Source of the DNA: Noviherbaspirillum galbum | GTDB lineage: Bacteria; Pseudomonadota; Gammaproteobacteria; Burkholderiales; Burkholderiaceae_D | Length of the DNA: 35,694 nt | NCBI RefSeq assembly: GCF_010974945.1 | Contig: NZ_JAAIVB010000043.1 | Span: forward strand, 1-35,694 | Direction: 5' to 3' | In this document: piece by piece, positions 15,910 through 24,300 of the stretch | How positions within the stretch are numbered: position 1 is the first letter of the stretch | How the letters are laid out: every line of letters begins with the position of its first letter | The notes under the pieces: model-generated | Database searches by the model: none | Told to the model about the DNA's origin: nothing | Seen by the model: the letters and a program-made list of their open reading frames with translations, nothing else | Program-made: the position numbers and the translations under genes

Positions 15910-16851
15910 TCAGGTTCTATACGTATCCGGGAAGATCCTGATGATCTCGTGGTATTTCCTGTCCGAGGATGCGAAGTATGCCTTCATCCGCATCAACGCA
16001 GACCGGAAGCCCTGGGATTGGTCTTCCCAGATACTGCCATCGTAGTGTTCCGGCAGATTCCGCACGAGGTGTTCGCAGATCAGGTCGACGATATCGTCCT
16101 GATGATTATGCACCGCGATGCCGATGGCGCGGCGGGTGAACTCGCCAGCATTCTTGCCGCGCAACAGTCCGTCGCCATCGAAACTCAGCAAGGCTCTCAC
16201 AACCTCCGCATGGCCATGCATGGCTGCCATCATCAGGGCGGTCGTCCCATCCTTGGTGGTGGCATTCACGTCGAACTTCTTGATGAATCCGCGTCTTGCC
16301 ATTTCGAGCATCGCCTTGACGGCGAGATCATCGCCTGCGCGCGCCGCGCGAACCAGGGGCGGCTTCGAGCTTCGCAGCGATTTGTATTTTCCCATGGCGC
16401 ACGCGTAATCGGCTCTCAGTTCATCGTGGTTCAAGCCCTTGGGATAGGGGAGAGACCGGGGATCGAAGCGTTCCCGGGCCCTGCTTTCGTCTTCGGATCG
16501 CCGAGAAGAATCGGCCGGACGACGGGTATGGGAGCAAGTCGATGACAGCGATGAACGCGACGAACGCGATGAAGGTGACAGGGGGACTCTTCGGGAGATG
16601 CCGTCGTCGCCAGGCAAGGGTGGCAAGGGTGGCAAGGGTGGCAGGCTAGACAGGCGCGGGGGGAGCGGCGGCGGCTTCACCGCGCGTGGTTGCCCGGGCG
16701 GGGAAAGCACGGCTGTCGACTTGGGGACGTGCGACATGGTGGGTTGCGAGGCCGCCCTGTTTTTCGCTGCCGAGGGTGAGGCTGGAATATCTGTCTGACC
16801 TTGCGTGTAGCTGAAGCTGCCGTATGGTCTCGAAGGGGGGGTGGGAAGCAT
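15910..16851 (-). CDS. Proline-rich ankyrin-repeat protein; candidate secreted effector
   Basis: From the ATG at 16851, chosen because CAGGAAA lies 8 bases upstream, the product is 313 residues; the frame also has an ATG at 16908 and stays open to 17067 through an AT-rich stretch that looks non-coding. The N-terminal half is Ser/Pro/Thr-rich with no hydrophobic signal. It contains KPPPLPPR (residues 59-66), a match to the class II SH3-ligand pattern PxxPxR, followed by PLPPLPPLPPLPG encoded by a tandem 9-bp repeat, then Ser/Arg-rich sequence. The C-terminal half has ankyrin-like repeats (PPLVRAARAGDDLAVKAMLE; DGTTALMMAAMHGHAEVVRALL; AIGIAVHNHQDDIVDLI). No catalytic domain is recognised. The composition resembles effectors that mimic eukaryotic interaction motifs, but secretion is unproven. 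It is divergent from the LRR gene. Confidence 0.65.
   Translation of the reverse strand: MLPTPPSRPYGSFSYTQGQTDIPASPSAAKNRAASQPTMSHVPKSTAVLSPPGQPRAVKPPPLPPRLSSLPPLPPLPPLPGDDGISRRVPLSPSSRSSRSSLSSTCSHTRRPADSSRRSEDESRARERFDPRSLPYPKGLNHDELRADYACAMGKYKSLRSSKPPLVRAARAGDDLAVKAMLEMARRGFIKKFDVNATTKDGTTALMMAAMHGHAEVVRALLSFDGDGLLRGKNAGEFTRRAIGIAVHNHQDDIVDLICEHLVRNLPEHYDGSIWEDQSQGFRSALMRMKAYFASSDRKYHEIIRIFPDTYRT
16613..16639. repeat. Tandem 9-bp repeat (3 units) coding for Pro-Pro-Leu
   Basis: Three perfect units of GGCAAGGGT on the plus strand, read from the other strand as Pro-Pro-Leu-type triplets within the proline-rich region of the ankyrin protein. Because the unit is a multiple of three, gain or loss would lengthen or shorten the Pro-rich segment without a frameshift. 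Confidence 0.8.
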
Positions 16852-17181
16852 GCGGAATTTCCTGGTGAGTTGACGAGGCCCCGCGATGCAGGCTGCCGAC
16901 TGGCGCATCGTCGCGGTGTCGTTCGTGACAGTTTCCTTGCAGGATGGGGATTGGATTAGAGATTTATTAGGTTTTGTTGGCAGGAATGGGCTTCGGTATG
17001 CCTGCAACCCTCTCTCCGGTGAACCGGTTGCTGTTCTCACTCCGTAGAGAGTGGCCAGGACTGGCATTCCGAGTCTCCCGGCGAAACTCCTTCCGCTGGA
17101 ATGTCACAGACGGGCGCCCCTCGGGCCGCCTGCCTCACGCGGCCGTTCATCGATCACAACCCTTTCGAAAGGAGCCAGCGC
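16852..17181. promoter_or_regulatory. Divergent promoter region between ankyrin and LRR genes
   Basis: 330 bases with no convincing gene. The stretch around 16945-16985 is markedly AT-rich for this genome (TTGGATTAGAGATTTATTAG) and is the likeliest promoter zone. A 12-bp inverted repeat CCGGT-GA-ACCGG lies at 17016-17027, roughly between the two genes, and could be an operator. I found no match to the Ralstonia hrpII box (TTCG-N16-TTCG). Confidence 0.4.
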
Positions 17182-18438
17182 ATGCCGTTCTTTGTCTGTG
17201 GCAGATCCGCGCCGCAAGTGCACGACCCCGAACTGCCGTCCTCCCCGATCGCGCCGAACCATGACGGCGATAGCCCGGCGCAGGGCCTGCGCGCCGGCGA
17301 GCCAGGCGATCCTGATGCGGCGCTGCGCTCCCTGCCAGAGTGGCGCGGATTCCTGGGCATGCTTGCCGCATGGCGGCGGGAATTCCCGATGTGCGAGCGT
17401 GAACGGGGAGGGCGGCTGGTCGCATCGGCGAGGATGCGCGACTGCGCGATCCGTCAGGCGCTGCATGGCGAAAGGGAACTGACGCTCGACCTGTCGAACC
17501 AGAGCCTGACCGAGCTGCCGCCCGGCTTGACAAGGCTGGCGCTCAAGCATCTGAATGCAGCGGGAAACTGCTTCACCGATATCGACGCCTCCGTCGAGCG
17601 CATGCCCGAACTGGAGTCGCTCGACCTGTCGAGGAACCAGCTATGCGTCCTGCCCGAAAGCGTCCATGTGCTGTTTCCCTGCCTGCGCGTGTTGAACGTG
17701 TCGGGGAATCGCCTGGAACGGTTGCCCGACTCCCTTTCCGAAATGCGGCTCGAACGCCTGTACGCGAACGACAACGACCTGATCTTCCTGCCCTACGAAT
17801 TGGGCAAGACGGGAACGCTTCGCTATCTCCTGCTCATGGGGAACAGGTTGAAGGGCCAGACCATGCCGCCGCTGCTGCATCCGCAATCCCGGGTGTTCCG
17901 CGCGCTCGACAAGGACATCGTCCTGCATGGCAATCGCGAGTGTCCCTTTCCGCTGCGCCCGCCGCGGCGCGGCGCCTTTCCGCCTCCTGCCGTGCCCGCG
18001 TTCCACGCCGGCACGGTGCCGGTCTATCTCGGTCCCTCGCAGCGGTCCTACCTCGACAAGGTATTGCCGCCTCCCGACGTCCGCGCCTTGCTGGGCGACG
18101 CCGCCGGGCGGGAAATCGCCCATGCCAACGACTTCAGGAACTGGGCTGAGTACGCCTGCCAGCAAGGCATCGGCGAAAAATTCCTGTACGCCTTCGTCAA
18201 GGATTTGCGTACGGGCAGCGCCGAATTGCGCAAGCGCTGCTTCGCCATCGCGCACCAGGCGCTTCTGCCTGGCGGCCCCTCGCTCATCCGCAGCTGGGAA
18301 GTGATGAACGAAGAACTGCGGCTGGACCGGCAGGAGCGGGCCAGCCTGGCGCAGGAAACCCCGCGTCCAACCATTCGCGCGCCCCATGCGGCATGGCAGC
18401 ACCTGCGGGATGGCAGCACGAAGATCCGGCCTGCGTGA
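17182..18438 (+). CDS. Leucine-rich-repeat protein; candidate secreted effector
   Basis: A 418-residue protein from the ATG at 17182, chosen because AAGGAG lies 8 bases upstream; an earlier in-frame ATG at 17101 lacks such a site. Residues 1-75 are Pro/Ser-rich without a hydrophobic signal peptide. Residues about 97-230 form bacterial-type LRRs: LTLDLSNQSLTELPPGL, LESLDLSRNQLCVLPES, LRVLNVSGNRLERLPDSL, LERLYANDNDLIFLPYEL and LRYLLLMGNRLKG, like the LPxxL repeats of Shigella IpaH, Salmonella SspH and Yersinia YopM. The C-terminal part (230-418) is basic and helical; I see no CxD catalytic motif of the NEL ubiquitin ligases there, so the activity is unknown. Its stop lies 5 bases from the end of the convergent glnE. 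Confidence 0.7.
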   Translation: MPFFVCGRSAPQVHDPELPSSPIAPNHDGDSPAQGLRAGEPGDPDAALRSLPEWRGFLGMLAAWRREFPMCERERGGRLVASARMRDCAIRQALHGERELTLDLSNQSLTELPPGLTRLALKHLNAAGNCFTDIDASVERMPELESLDLSRNQLCVLPESVHVLFPCLRVLNVSGNRLERLPDSLSEMRLERLYANDNDLIFLPYELGKTGTLRYLLLMGNRLKGQTMPPLLHPQSRVFRALDKDIVLHGNRECPFPLRPPRRGAFPPPAVPAFHAGTVPVYLGPSQRSYLDKVLPPPDVRALLGDAAGREIAHANDFRNWAEYACQQGIGEKFLYAFVKDLRTGSAELRKRCFAIAHQALLPGGPSLIRSWEVMNEELRLDRQERASLAQETPRPTIRAPHAAWQHLRDGSTKIRPA

Positions 18439-18443
18439 ACACC

Positions 18444-21239
18444 TCAGGCCAGCACCGCGGCCCACAAGGTCCTGACCTCGGCTGCCTCGTTCGCCACCTT
18501 GTCCAGCGGCACCCGGGCCCGGTCGTGTCCCTGCAGCCGGATCTGGTGCTGCAACTTGCGGAAGGTCCGGTAGGCGGACGCCACCTGTTCGCCCAAGGCC
18601 TTGTCGATCAGCCCGAGCTCGCCGCACAGGCGCAGCAGCGCGATGTTGCCGATATCCGCCGTGAGTTGCGGGTGCGCGGCGGCGTGGCGGAGCACCAGGA
18701 ATTGCACGATGAACTCGATGTCGATCATGCCGCCGGCATCGTGCTTCAGGTCGAACTGGCCCGAGCGGTTGGGATGGGCCTCGCGCATCTTCCGGCGCAT
18801 GGCCTGCACCTCGGTCTTCAGCTTGTCGGCGTCGCGTTCCTGGCGCAGCACGGCTTCGCGGATGGCTTCGAACTGCGCGCCGATGGCGGCGTCGCCGGCG
18901 CAGAAGCGGGCGCGCGTCAGCGCCTGGTGTTCCCAGACCCAGGCCGAGGTGCGCTGGTATTTCTCGAAGGACGCCACCTTCGAGACCAGCAAGCCGCTGG
19001 CGCCATCCGGACGCAGGGCGATGTCGATGTCGAACAGGATGCCCGACGGCGTATGGCTCGTCATCCAGGTGATGAAGCGCTGCGCGAGCTTGGCATACAA
19101 GGCAGGCGCGTCGGGATGGTCGTCGTCGAACAGGAAGATCACGTCCAGGTCGGATGCATAGCCCAGCTCCTTGCCGCCCAGCTTGCCATAGGCGATCACC
19201 GCGAATTTCGGCACTTCCACGTGCCGGTTGGGAATCATGCGCCAGACCGCGCCGATGGTCGCTTCCACCAGCACGTCGGCCAGCGTGGAAAGATGGTCGG
19301 CCAGCCGTTCCACCGTGAGATCGCCTTCCAGGTCCTGCGCCAGCAGGCGGAAAACCTGCGCATGGTGCAGTTCGCGCAGCACGTTCATCTGCCGCTCGGG
19401 ATCGCCCTCGGCGGCATCGAGCTGGCGCTTCACCTCGGCGGTGAAGGCGGGCCAGTCCGGCGCCGCCTTCAAGGTGCGGTCCTCCAGCAGTTCGTCGAGC
19501 AGGATGGGGTGCTGGGTCAGATACTTGGCGGTCCAGTCGCTGGCCCGCATCATGCGCGCCACCCGCGCCAGCGTGTGCGGAAACTCGGTGAGCAGCGCGA
19601 GGTAGGCGGCGCGGCGGGCGATGGCTTCGAAGAAATCCAGCAGGCGGCCGAGCGTGGCGACCTGGTCTTCCTCATGCCCGGCAATCAGGCGCAGCGCGAT
19701 ATTGACCAGCCCGGCGAGCTTGCCGCGGCTGGCGTCCGGCAAGGATTGCAGCTTCGGCGAGTGCCAGGTCGCCTGCGTGCGCCGCGCGGCCGCCTGCGCG
19801 TCGGCGAAGCCGAGGCTGCGCAGGTGGGCGGACAGGGCCTCGAGGTTGTCCCAGTCGGAGAAGGGCGCGGCATCGCCATCGCCGGCGTGTCCGGACGGCG
19901 CCTCGCGCTTGTCTTCGAACATCGCGTCGAACTGGCCCGCCACGATGCCGCGCACCCGGTCGAAGGCGTCGAGCAGGGCGTGCACATCCTCGTAGCCCAT
20001 CATCTTCGCCACGGCGAGCTGGTCATCGGGATTGGCCGGGAAAGTATGGGTCTGGGCATCATCGAGGTATTGCAGCCGGTGCTCGAAGTTGCGCAGGAAG
20101 GTGTAGGCGTCGAGCAGTTGAGTCACTTCCTCGCCGGTGAGCAAGTCTTTCGCAGCCAGGGTGTGCAGGGTACGGCGCGTGGAGCGGTCGCGCAGTTCCG
20201 GGTCGCGCCCGCCACGGATCAGCTGGAACACCTGGGACAGGAACTCGATCTCGCGGATGCCGCCGCGTCCCAGCTTGACGTTCTTGGCGCGTTCCGGATG
20301 CCGTGCCTCCTGCCGCTTGACCTCGGCGCGGATCTGGCCATGCATCTTGCGCAAGGCTTCGATGGCGCCGAAGTCGAGATAGCGCCGGTAGACGAAGGGC
20401 TGCACGATCTGGTCGAGCGCCGCGATGTCCTCGGGCCTGCCGGTGACCGCGCGTGCCTTGACCCAGGCATACCTTTCCCATTCCCGGCCCTGCACGATCA
20501 GGTATTCCTCCACCATGGCGAGGCTGCAGGCCAGCGGCCCGGACGCGCCGTTGGGGCGCAGCGCCATGTCGACCCGGAAGGTGAAGCCATCCTCCAGGAT
20601 TTCCGAAATGGCATGGATCAGCTTCTTGCCGAGGCGAATGAAGAATTCATGGTTCGACAACTGGCGCTGCGCCTCGTTGTCGATCCGAGTTTCGCCTTCC
20701 TCCCCGTACACGAAGATCAAATCGATGTCGGAGGAAACGTTGAGCTCGCCGCCGCCCATCTTGCCCATGCCGAGCACGATCATTTCCTGCGGTTCACCCG
20801 ACTCCCGGCCGATGGGCACGCCGTGCGCCGCGGTCATTTCCGTCATCAGTTCCGCCAGGTGGGCCTGCACCGCGAAGTCGGCCAGGCCGGTGACCGCGGT
20901 GAGCACCTCGTCGAGGTCAGCCTTGCCGGAAAGGTCACGTTCGATCAGGCCGCAGATCACGAGGTTGCGCACGCGCCGCATGGCCCGCAGCAGGGGCATG
21001 CCGGCATCCGTCTCATTTTGTAAAAGCCGAGCAAAAATGTCGGGGGTAATGGATAATCCCGCAAGGCTGTCAACGGCTTGCCTGCGGGAAGGATCGGCAT
21101 TCACCCAGCGGGCGTAGAACCTGGATGCAACGTTGCTGGTCAAAAAGGAGTTGGTCACAATAGCAGAGGGGAAAAGTGGAAACGTTCGCGTCGCATGCCT
21201 CGTCCAGACGCTTTCTTGTTGGCTTCGATGCGCGTCCAA
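18444..21239 (-). CDS. glnE: Glutamine synthetase adenylyltransferase / adenylyl-removing enzyme
   Basis: A 931-residue bifunctional enzyme (usual length about 930-950) that adenylylates and deadenylylates glutamine synthetase in response to PII and glutamine, tuning nitrogen assimilation. Two nucleotidyltransferase domains are visible: N-terminal GMGKMGGGELNVSSDIDLIF, the removing half, and C-terminal AYGKLGGKELGYASDLDVIF, the adenylylating half. Each is followed by its IDIALRPDGASG-type strand (VDMALRPNGASG; FDIDIALRPDGASG). The segment VKLGRGGIREIEF is also typical. The start is uncertain: the frame opens with TTG at 21239, but a GTG at 21158 (VTNSFLTSNVASRFYARW) fits the conserved region equally well. 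It is divergent from yhdP. Confidence 0.95.
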   Translation of the reverse strand: MDAHRSQQESVWTRHATRTFPLFPSAIVTNSFLTSNVASRFYARWVNADPSRRQAVDSLAGLSITPDIFARLLQNETDAGMPLLRAMRRVRNLVICGLIERDLSGKADLDEVLTAVTGLADFAVQAHLAELMTEMTAAHGVPIGRESGEPQEMIVLGMGKMGGGELNVSSDIDLIFVYGEEGETRIDNEAQRQLSNHEFFIRLGKKLIHAISEILEDGFTFRVDMALRPNGASGPLACSLAMVEEYLIVQGREWERYAWVKARAVTGRPEDIAALDQIVQPFVYRRYLDFGAIEALRKMHGQIRAEVKRQEARHPERAKNVKLGRGGIREIEFLSQVFQLIRGGRDPELRDRSTRRTLHTLAAKDLLTGEEVTQLLDAYTFLRNFEHRLQYLDDAQTHTFPANPDDQLAVAKMMGYEDVHALLDAFDRVRGIVAGQFDAMFEDKREAPSGHAGDGDAAPFSDWDNLEALSAHLRSLGFADAQAAARRTQATWHSPKLQSLPDASRGKLAGLVNIALRLIAGHEEDQVATLGRLLDFFEAIARRAAYLALLTEFPHTLARVARMMRASDWTAKYLTQHPILLDELLEDRTLKAAPDWPAFTAEVKRQLDAAEGDPERQMNVLRELHHAQVFRLLAQDLEGDLTVERLADHLSTLADVLVEATIGAVWRMIPNRHVEVPKFAVIAYGKLGGKELGYASDLDVIFLFDDDHPDAPALYAKLAQRFITWMTSHTPSGILFDIDIALRPDGASGLLVSKVASFEKYQRTSAWVWEHQALTRARFCAGDAAIGAQFEAIREAVLRQERDADKLKTEVQAMRRKMREAHPNRSGQFDLKHDAGGMIDIEFIVQFLVLRHAAAHPQLTADIGNIALLRLCGELGLIDKALGEQVASAYRTFRKLQHQIRLQGHDRARVPLDKVANEAAEVRTLWAAVLA

Positions 21240-21334
21240 TTTTACAAGGGACTCACTGAACTCACGACATGCCCCGCACGGTGCGGCCGACCCGTACGCG
21301 GGATAGCCGGCAGCACCATCAAGCTCTCCGATCG

Positions 21335-24300
21335 ATGTCCACCGACCTCATGACTCCAGAACAGACACCGGACCAGACTGGGCAGACGCCGGAAGTCGGC
21401 AAGTGCGCGTCCCGGCGTTCGGCATGGTCGGTCTGCTGGCAAGGCATCTGCAGCGGTTGCCGGACGGCCAATACGGTCACCCATCATACCTTGGCGTTCA
21501 TCTTCAGGACGCTGGTTGTCGTTTATTTCATCTTCTGCGCGCTGATCCTCGGCCTGCGCTACATCGTGCTGCCCAACATCGACGGCTACAAGCCGCAGAT
21601 CGAACGCCTGGCCACGCGCGCGCTGGGCAACAGGGTCAGCATCGCCGGCATCGACGCGAGCTGGGACGGCCTGAACCCGCGCCTCGCGCTGCACCAGGTG
21701 GTGATCCACGATGCCGCCGGCAATGCCGCGCTCAGCCTGCCCGACGTTTCGGCATCGCTCTCCTGGTGGACCGTGGCGGCGGGCGACCTGCGCCTGCACG
21801 AACTGCGCATCGACGGGCCCGACGTCGAAGTGCGGCGCGACGCGGGCGGCAAGCTCTACGTGGGCGGCATCGCTCTCGACGCCGGCAAGCGCGGCGACGG
21901 CAGCGGTCCCGACTGGGTGCTGTCGCAGCGCGAGATCGTGGTCCGCAACGGCCGCATCCGCTGGAACGATGCGCAGCGCGGCGCGCCCGAACTGGTGCTG
22001 GACCACGTGGATTTCCTGCTGCGCAACCGCTGGCAGCATCACCGCTTCGCCATCCGCGCCACTCCGCCGGAAGCCACCGGCGCGCCCATCGACGTGCGCG
22101 CCGCCTTCGACCACCCCGTCTTCGCGCGCCGCATCTCCGATCCCTCGCGCTGGAAAGGCCAGCTTTACCTCAACGTGCCCGACGCCGACCTGACGGTCTG
22201 GAAGGCCTACGTCGATTATCCGGTGGACATGCAGCAGGGCAAGGGCGCGGTGCGGGCCTGGGTCGACGTTGACAACGCGCGCGTAGCCAACTTCACCGCC
22301 GACCTTGGCCTGTCCGGGGTGATCGCCCAGTTCGGCAAGGACCTGCCCATCATGAACCTGGCCGAGGTCAGGGGCCGGGTTTCCATGCAGGAGGAATTGC
22401 GTCCCGGCGTCGAGGACGGCAAGCCCACCTTCGGCGCCAACGGCCATGCGATCGCCCTCACCGATTTCACCCTGCGCAGCGACGACGGCCTGGTGCTGCC
22501 GCCCACCACAATCAGCGAACGCTTCACCCCGGCGCGCAACGGCAAGCCGGAAAAGTTCGAGGTGACGGCGAAGTTGCTCGACCTGCATACGCTGGCGGAG
22601 CTGACCGAGCGTTTGCCGCTGCCTGCCGAACAGCGCCAGCTGCTGGCTGACTTCGAGCCGCACGGCATCCTGCGCGATTTCTCGGCGCAATGGCAGGGCG
22701 CCTATCCGCGCATCTCTTCCTATGTCGTCAAGGGCGAGTTCGCCGGCCTCGGCCTCAAGCCCCAGCCGGCCCGGCCTGCCCAGGCGAAGACAGCCACGAC
22801 GCCCGCCCAGGCGGCCGTGCCGGCCATCCCCGGCATCGAGAATCTCACCGGCCGGGTCGATGCCAACGACCGGGGCGGCAGCTTCAGCCTCGCCTCCGAG
22901 CAGCTCAAGCTGCGCCTGCCCGGCTATTTCAGCGAACCCGACGTGCCGCTCGACCGCCTCGCGATGCAGGCGGGCTGGGCTTTCCAGGACAACAACCGCC
23001 TGCTGCTCGACGTCCAGAAGATGGAATTCGCGCAAGACCAGCTGCATGGCTCGCTGACCGGCAAGCACCTTTTGTCCCTGGACGAGTCGCCCGGCAAGCC
23101 GCACGGCCAGATCGACCTGAACGGCCGCTTCAACGGCCTCGAGATCGCCAAGGTCGGCCGGTACCTGCCGCTACAGACGCCGCAGGGCTTGCGCGACTGG
23201 CTCACCGGCGCGCTGGTCGGCGGCACTGCCAACGACGTCAAACTGCGCATCAAGGGCGACCTCGCACAGTTCCCCTTCCAGGCCGGCAAGGGCGGCAAGC
23301 CCGGCAGCCGCGGAGAGTTCAGCGTCAACGCCAAGATCGCCAATGGCGCGCTGAACTACGCGCCCGGCCATGCCGGCAAGGATGGCAGCGCGCCGTTGTG
23401 GCCGCTGCTGGAAAACATCAACGGCAGCATCAGCTTCGAACATGCCCGCATGGAAGTCCACGCTGCCAGCGCGCGCACGTCGGGCGTGGACCTGGCCAAC
23501 GTCAAGGCAGTCATTCCCGACCTCGGCGCGCACGAGCGTGAACTGCAGATCGATGGCGAGGCCCAGGGTCCGCTGCAGGAATTCATCCGCTTCACCAACA
23601 CCAGCCCGGTGGAGGACTGGATAGGCCAGTTCACCAGCGAGACAGAGGCGACCGGCAACGCCAGGCTCGGACTCAAGCTGCAGATGCCGCTCGCCCGCCT
23701 GCCGGACACGAAGGTCAAGGGCACGCTGCAGTTCAACGGCAACACGGTGGCCCTGAGCAAGATCATCCCGCCCCTCTCGAACGCCACCGGCAAGCTGGAA
23801 TTCTACGAACGCGGCTTCACCCTCGGCGGTGTCCGCGCCAGTTTCCTCGGCGGACCCGTGACGCTGTCCGGCGGCACGCAGCGCGACGGCAACATCGTGG
23901 TCAAGGGCGAGGGCAACCTGACCGCCGACGGCGTGCGCAAGGTGTACGCCACGCCCATGACCCAGCGGTCTTCCGAGCGCATCACCGGCGGCGCGCGCTA
24001 TGCCACCACCATCCGCGTGCGCAACCACCGGCCAGAAATCGTGGTCGAATCTAACCTGGCCGGCCTCGGGCTGGACTTCCCGGTGCCCCTGCGCAAGACG
24101 GCCAGCGAAAGCCTGCCGCTGCGCTTCGAGATGACCGGCTTGCCTTCCAACGATCCCGCGCTGCTGCGCGACGAACTCAAGCTCAGCCTCGGCTCCGCGA
24201 TCTCGGCGCGCTACGAGCGCCAGAAGGGCGCCGACAAGGAAGCGGAATGGCGGGTCGTGCGCGGCGGCATCGGCGTCAACGTGCCGGCGCCGATTCCCGA

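Noticed and set aside
16951-16970. ATTAG-N6-ATTAG resembling the kinase operator motif
   Set aside because: It is a direct rather than inverted repeat and the central bases differ; chance in an AT-rich patch is likelier.
17016-17040. GAACC followed by CACTCC, resembling a HrpL-type hrp box
   Set aside because: The first block is not GGAACC and the spacing and second block do not fit the consensus; the palindrome CCGGT-GA-ACCGG explains the pattern better.
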